Source of the DNA: JACVRW01 sp963812415
Lineage (GTDB): Bacteria > Actinomycetota > Thermoleophilia > Solirubrobacterales > Thermoleophilaceae
Direction of reading: 5' to 3'
DNA: 64,000 bases
Assembly (NCBI GenBank): GCA_963812415.1
Contig: CAWEVH010000002.1
Span: forward strand, 1-64,000
Under the pieces are notes generated by a model. It did not search any database and was not told where the DNA came from. It saw only the letters and a list, made by a program, of their open reading frames with translations. Each line of letters starts with the position of its first letter. Within the stretch, counting starts at the first letter, position 1. Shown in pieces: positions 61,682 through 64,000 of this stretch. The translations under genes and the position numbers were made by a program.

Positions 61682-63207
61682 CTATTCCTCGGGCGGCTCG
61701 GCCGGCTGGGCGTCGGCGGCGGGCTCGTCGGCCGCCGCGGCGTCCTCGGCGGCCGGAGCTTGCTCGGCGGCCGGCTCCTCGGCCGGCGGAGCCTCCTCGG
61801 CGGCGGAGCCTCCTCGGCGGCCGGAGCCTCCTCGGCCGCCGGAGCCTCCTCGGCGGCCGGAGCCTCCTCGGCGGCCGGAGCCTCCTCGGCGGCCGGAGCC
61901 TCCTCGGCGACCGGAGCCTCGTCCGTCTCCTGCGCCTCGCTGAGCGCGGCCGACAGTGCATCGGCGCCGCTCACCTGCGGGCCCGCGAACACGTCCTCGG
62001 ACAGGCCGAGGTCCGGCACGTCGCCGATCTCCTCGGGGACGCCCGCGGCGGCGGCGCCCGCGGCGGCCGCCGACTTGATGTGCGGCAGCTGCTCGGCCAC
62101 GCGCTTGACGGACAGCGAGAGACGGCGGCGTTCCGAGTCGATCTCGAGGATCTTCACGCGCACGTCCTGCCCGGGCTCGACGATCTCGCGCGGGTTCTCC
62201 ACGTGGTGGTGGGCCAGCTCGGAGATGTGCACGAGGCCCTCGACCCCGTCCATGATCTCGACGAAGGCGCCGAACGTCACGACCTTGGTGACCGAGCCCT
62301 CCAGCTCGTCGCCGATCCGGTAGGTGTCGATCACCCGCTGCCACGGGTCCTCCTGCGTCTGCTTCAGGCCAAGGGAGATGCGCTGGCGGTCGCGGTCGAT
62401 GTCGAGCACCTTGACCGGCACGACGTCCCCGATCGAGAGGATCTCCGACGGGTGGTTCACGTGCGACCAGGACAGCTCGGAGATGTGGATCAGACCGTCG
62501 ATGCCGTCGAGGTCGACGAAGGCGCCGAAGTCCACGATGTTCGAGATAGCGCCCTCCACGACCATGCCCGGCTGCAGGCGGTCGAGGATCTGCTGGCGCA
62601 CCTCCTTGCGCTCCTCCTCGAGCACGGCCCGCCGCGAGAGGACGACGTTGTTGCGCGAGCGGTTGAGCTCGATGACCTTGCACTCGATCTTGGTGCCGAG
62701 GAACTCGTCCAGGTTCTGCACCCGGCGGATGTCGACCAGCGAGGCGGGCAGGAAGCCGCGCACCCCGAGGTCGATGATGAGCCCGCCCTTCACGACCTCG
62801 ATGACCGTGCCCTCGACGGGCTCGCCCGACTCGGCCGCGCCCTCGATCTTGCGCCACGCCTTCTCGAAGCGGGCGCGCTTCTTCGAGAGCAAGAGGCGCC
62901 CGTCCTGATCCTCCTTGGTGAGGACGAGGGCGTCGACCTCCTCCCCCAGCTCGACCTCGTCGTGCGGATCGACCGACTTCCGGATCGAGAGCTCATTCAT
63001 CGGAATGACGCCCTCGCTCTTGTAGCCGATGTCGACCAGGACCTCGTCCTGGTCTATGCGCACCACGCGTCCGGACACCACGTCCCCCTCCTCGAAGGGG
63101 ACAAGGGTGGCGTCGTAGTTGGGGACGATCTGCCCGTCGATCTCGAGCAGGAGGCCACCCGAGCCCTCGACGGTGCGGGGTTCAGTAACAGTCTGTGTAT
63201 CCGGCAC
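61682..63207 (-). CDS. rpsA: 30S ribosomal protein S1, C-terminal frameshift
   Basis: Four S1 (OB-fold) domains: GRVVRIDQDEVLVDIGYKSEG, GTVIEVVKGGLIIDLGVRGF, GAISNIVDFGAFVDLDGIDG and GSVTKVVTFGAFVEIMDGVEG, each with the G-x-V and H-I-S-E-L end in domains 3-4. Four domains is the normal actinobacterial number. After domain 4 (about residue 370) comes an Ala/Pro/Glu-rich tail with E-E-A-P-A-A repeats. One C is missing at about 61804 within the repeat; restoring it gives a tail ending P-A-E-P-P-E-E at stop 61682, instead of Arg/Pro-rich read-through. Start ATG 63207. Binds mRNA for initiation. Promoter faces the divergent flavoprotein gene at 63238. Confidence 0.95.
61790..61925 (-). repeat. 18-bp tandem repeats in the rpsA tail
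   Basis: About seven copies of an 18-base unit (CCTCCTCGGCGGCCGGAG on plus) encode A-E-E-A-P-A hexapeptides. One copy lacks one C, which causes the rpsA frameshift. Confidence 0.8.
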
Positions 63208-63237
63208 TGGGGCGCCAAGGGTAGCTACTCTGCGCCT

Positions 63238-64000
63238 GTGCCGACTCGACGTACCAAGACGGGGGCCGAGCGCACACCCCTGGCCGGCGACTACGACGTC
63301 CTGGTGTGCGGTGCGAGCTTCGCCGGGCTCGCGGTCGCCCGCGAGCTGCGCGGCACGGACGCGCGCGTGCTGGTGCTCGACCGCTACGAGATCGGCGAGC
63401 GCCAGACCTCAGCCTGCGGCATCCCCACCGAGTGGCTGCGCGCGATGGAGCTGATGGGCTCGCAGCGCCAGACCTTCGGCCGGCTCGTGATCCACACGCC
63501 GCACGGCACGTCGGTCCTGGAGCTGCCCTGGACCTTCTCGACCTTCGACTATCCGGAGCTCTGCCGCCTGCTCTGGGAGCAGTCGGACGCCGACTTCGAG
63601 ACCGCCAAGGTGAACGGCCGCAGCGGCAACACGGTGCATACCGACCGCGGCGACCTGTCGGCTCCGCTGGTCGTCGACGCGCTCGGCTGGCGACGGGTGC
63701 TCGGCCCTGGCTCCGCGTACCAGCCGCCGGACGCTCCCCTCTCCCGCGGTCTCGAGGTGCACCCCTGGGGCGCCGGGGACGAGATGGAGATCTGGATCGA
63801 CCGCCGCTACGTCCCGGCGGGCTACGGCTGGAGCTTCCCGGCCGAGGACGAGCTGCGCATCGGCGTCGGCTCGTTCGACCCCCGCTTCCACGTGAAGGAC
63901 ACCACGGTGCTGCTCGCGGAGGACCTCGAGCGCGAGCCCGTGCGCTACCAGGGCAACTGGATCCCCCACAAGCTCCGCGAGGCCACGGGCGACGGCATCT
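63238..64000 (+). CDS. FAD-dependent oxidoreductase, geranylgeranyl-reductase-like (right-truncated)
   Basis: The frame opens at GTG 63238 and stays open to the end of the window (254 residues visible). The FAD-binding motif is DYDVLVCGASFAGLAVAREL (about residues 18-37), followed by V-L-V-L-D-R-Y-E-I-G and a Cys in T-S-A-C-G-I-P (about 67). The segment SAPLVVDALGWRRVL (about 140) with D-x-x-G is the second FAD motif of the PHBH/GR2 fold, and a central sheet reads YGWSFPAEDELRIGVGSFDP. This matches geranylgeranyl reductase/halogenase-like flavoproteins that reduce isoprenoid chains; substrate unknown. It diverges from rpsA with only 30 bases between start codons. Confidence 0.8.
   Translation, partial: MPTRRTKTGAERTPLAGDYDVLVCGASFAGLAVARELRGTDARVLVLDRYEIGERQTSACGIPTEWLRAMELMGSQRQTFGRLVIHTPHGTSVLELPWTFSTFDYPELCRLLWEQSDADFETAKVNGRSGNTVHTDRGDLSAPLVVDALGWRRVLGPGSAYQPPDAPLSRGLEVHPWGAGDEMEIWIDRRYVPAGYGWSFPAEDELRIGVGSFDPRFHVKDTTVLLAEDLEREPVRYQGNWIPHKLREATGDGI

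Noticed and set aside
61800..61925. Repeats suspected to be a CRISPR array or iteron origin
   Set aside because: Contiguous 18-base units without spacers, in frame with rpsA, encoding A-E-E-A-P-A.

Overview
The window is very GC-rich and densely coded, with third codon positions almost all G or C. It reads as chromosomal DNA of a high-GC actinobacterium, most likely of the class Thermoleophilia (Solirubrobacterales-like). Pointers to that are two exported proteins of a type I associate with that group (N-terminus like PSPAMVVAL followed by N-G-x-L-T-G-x-K/D repeats), actinobacterial-type SOS boxes (CGAAC-N4-GTTCG), many GTG starts and leaderless-looking promoters, and the gene order tsaE-tsaB-rimI-tsaD. 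Apart from one tRNA I see no rRNA, CRISPR array, insertion sequence, phage or plasmid gene. The placement is inference from content, not a database result.

Layout. 1-6.5 kb: a left-truncated glutamine-synthetase-family ligase, an epoxide hydrolase between two NTF2/SnoaL-like proteins, small VOC, cNMP-binding and HAD proteins, and a multi-pass membrane protein. 6.3-15.9 kb: a LuxR-HTH relic, an arginase-family enzyme, an exported LVIVD protein, an MMPL transporter, an exported cupin, an ArsR-SRPBCC fusion diverging from a methyltransferase, and a DHA2 drug exporter with a clear operator. 16-20 kb: a circularly permuted ATP-grasp / alpha-E / transglutaminase-like operon, the best candidate here for an incompletely described peptide-ligation system. 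20-23.4 kb: a heterodimeric ABC exporter. 23.6 kb: tRNA-Gln. 23.8-32.4 kb, minus strand: ferredoxin-reductase-like flavoprotein, two TrkA/RCK proteins, two APC permease-UspA fusions, an amine oxidase-like flavoprotein and a peroxiredoxin. 32.4-37.9 kb: H+-pyrophosphatase, MTA phosphorylase, DUF1844, YbdK-type glutamate-cysteine ligase, Rex and a glutaredoxin-like protein. 37.9-45.8 kb: Na+/H+ antiporter, the t6A-modification cluster, a type-4 uracil-DNA glycosylase, and a DUF2520-panC-panB-YjbQ cluster. 45.8-63 kb: exported repeat proteins, uvrA and uvrB flanking an unusual group (multi-His/cupredoxin exported protein, pseudokinase, coiled-coil protein), an ABC-F ATPase, a lytic transglycosylase, coaE and rpsA. 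The window ends inside a flavoprotein.

Themes. Many gene pairs overlap by ATGA or GTGA, implying translational coupling (TrkA/reductase, MTAP/DUF1844/YbdK, Rex/glutaredoxin, tsaE/tsaB/rimI/tsaD, DUF2520/panC/panB, coaE/lytic transglycosylase). DNA repair is represented by uvrA with an SOS box, uvrB and the glycosylase.

Caution. At least nine otherwise intact genes, including the normally essential coaE and rpsA, are each broken by one single-base insertion or deletion. The most economical reading is uncorrected sequence error in this contig. I annotate these as reconstructed CDS and give the point of the shift.
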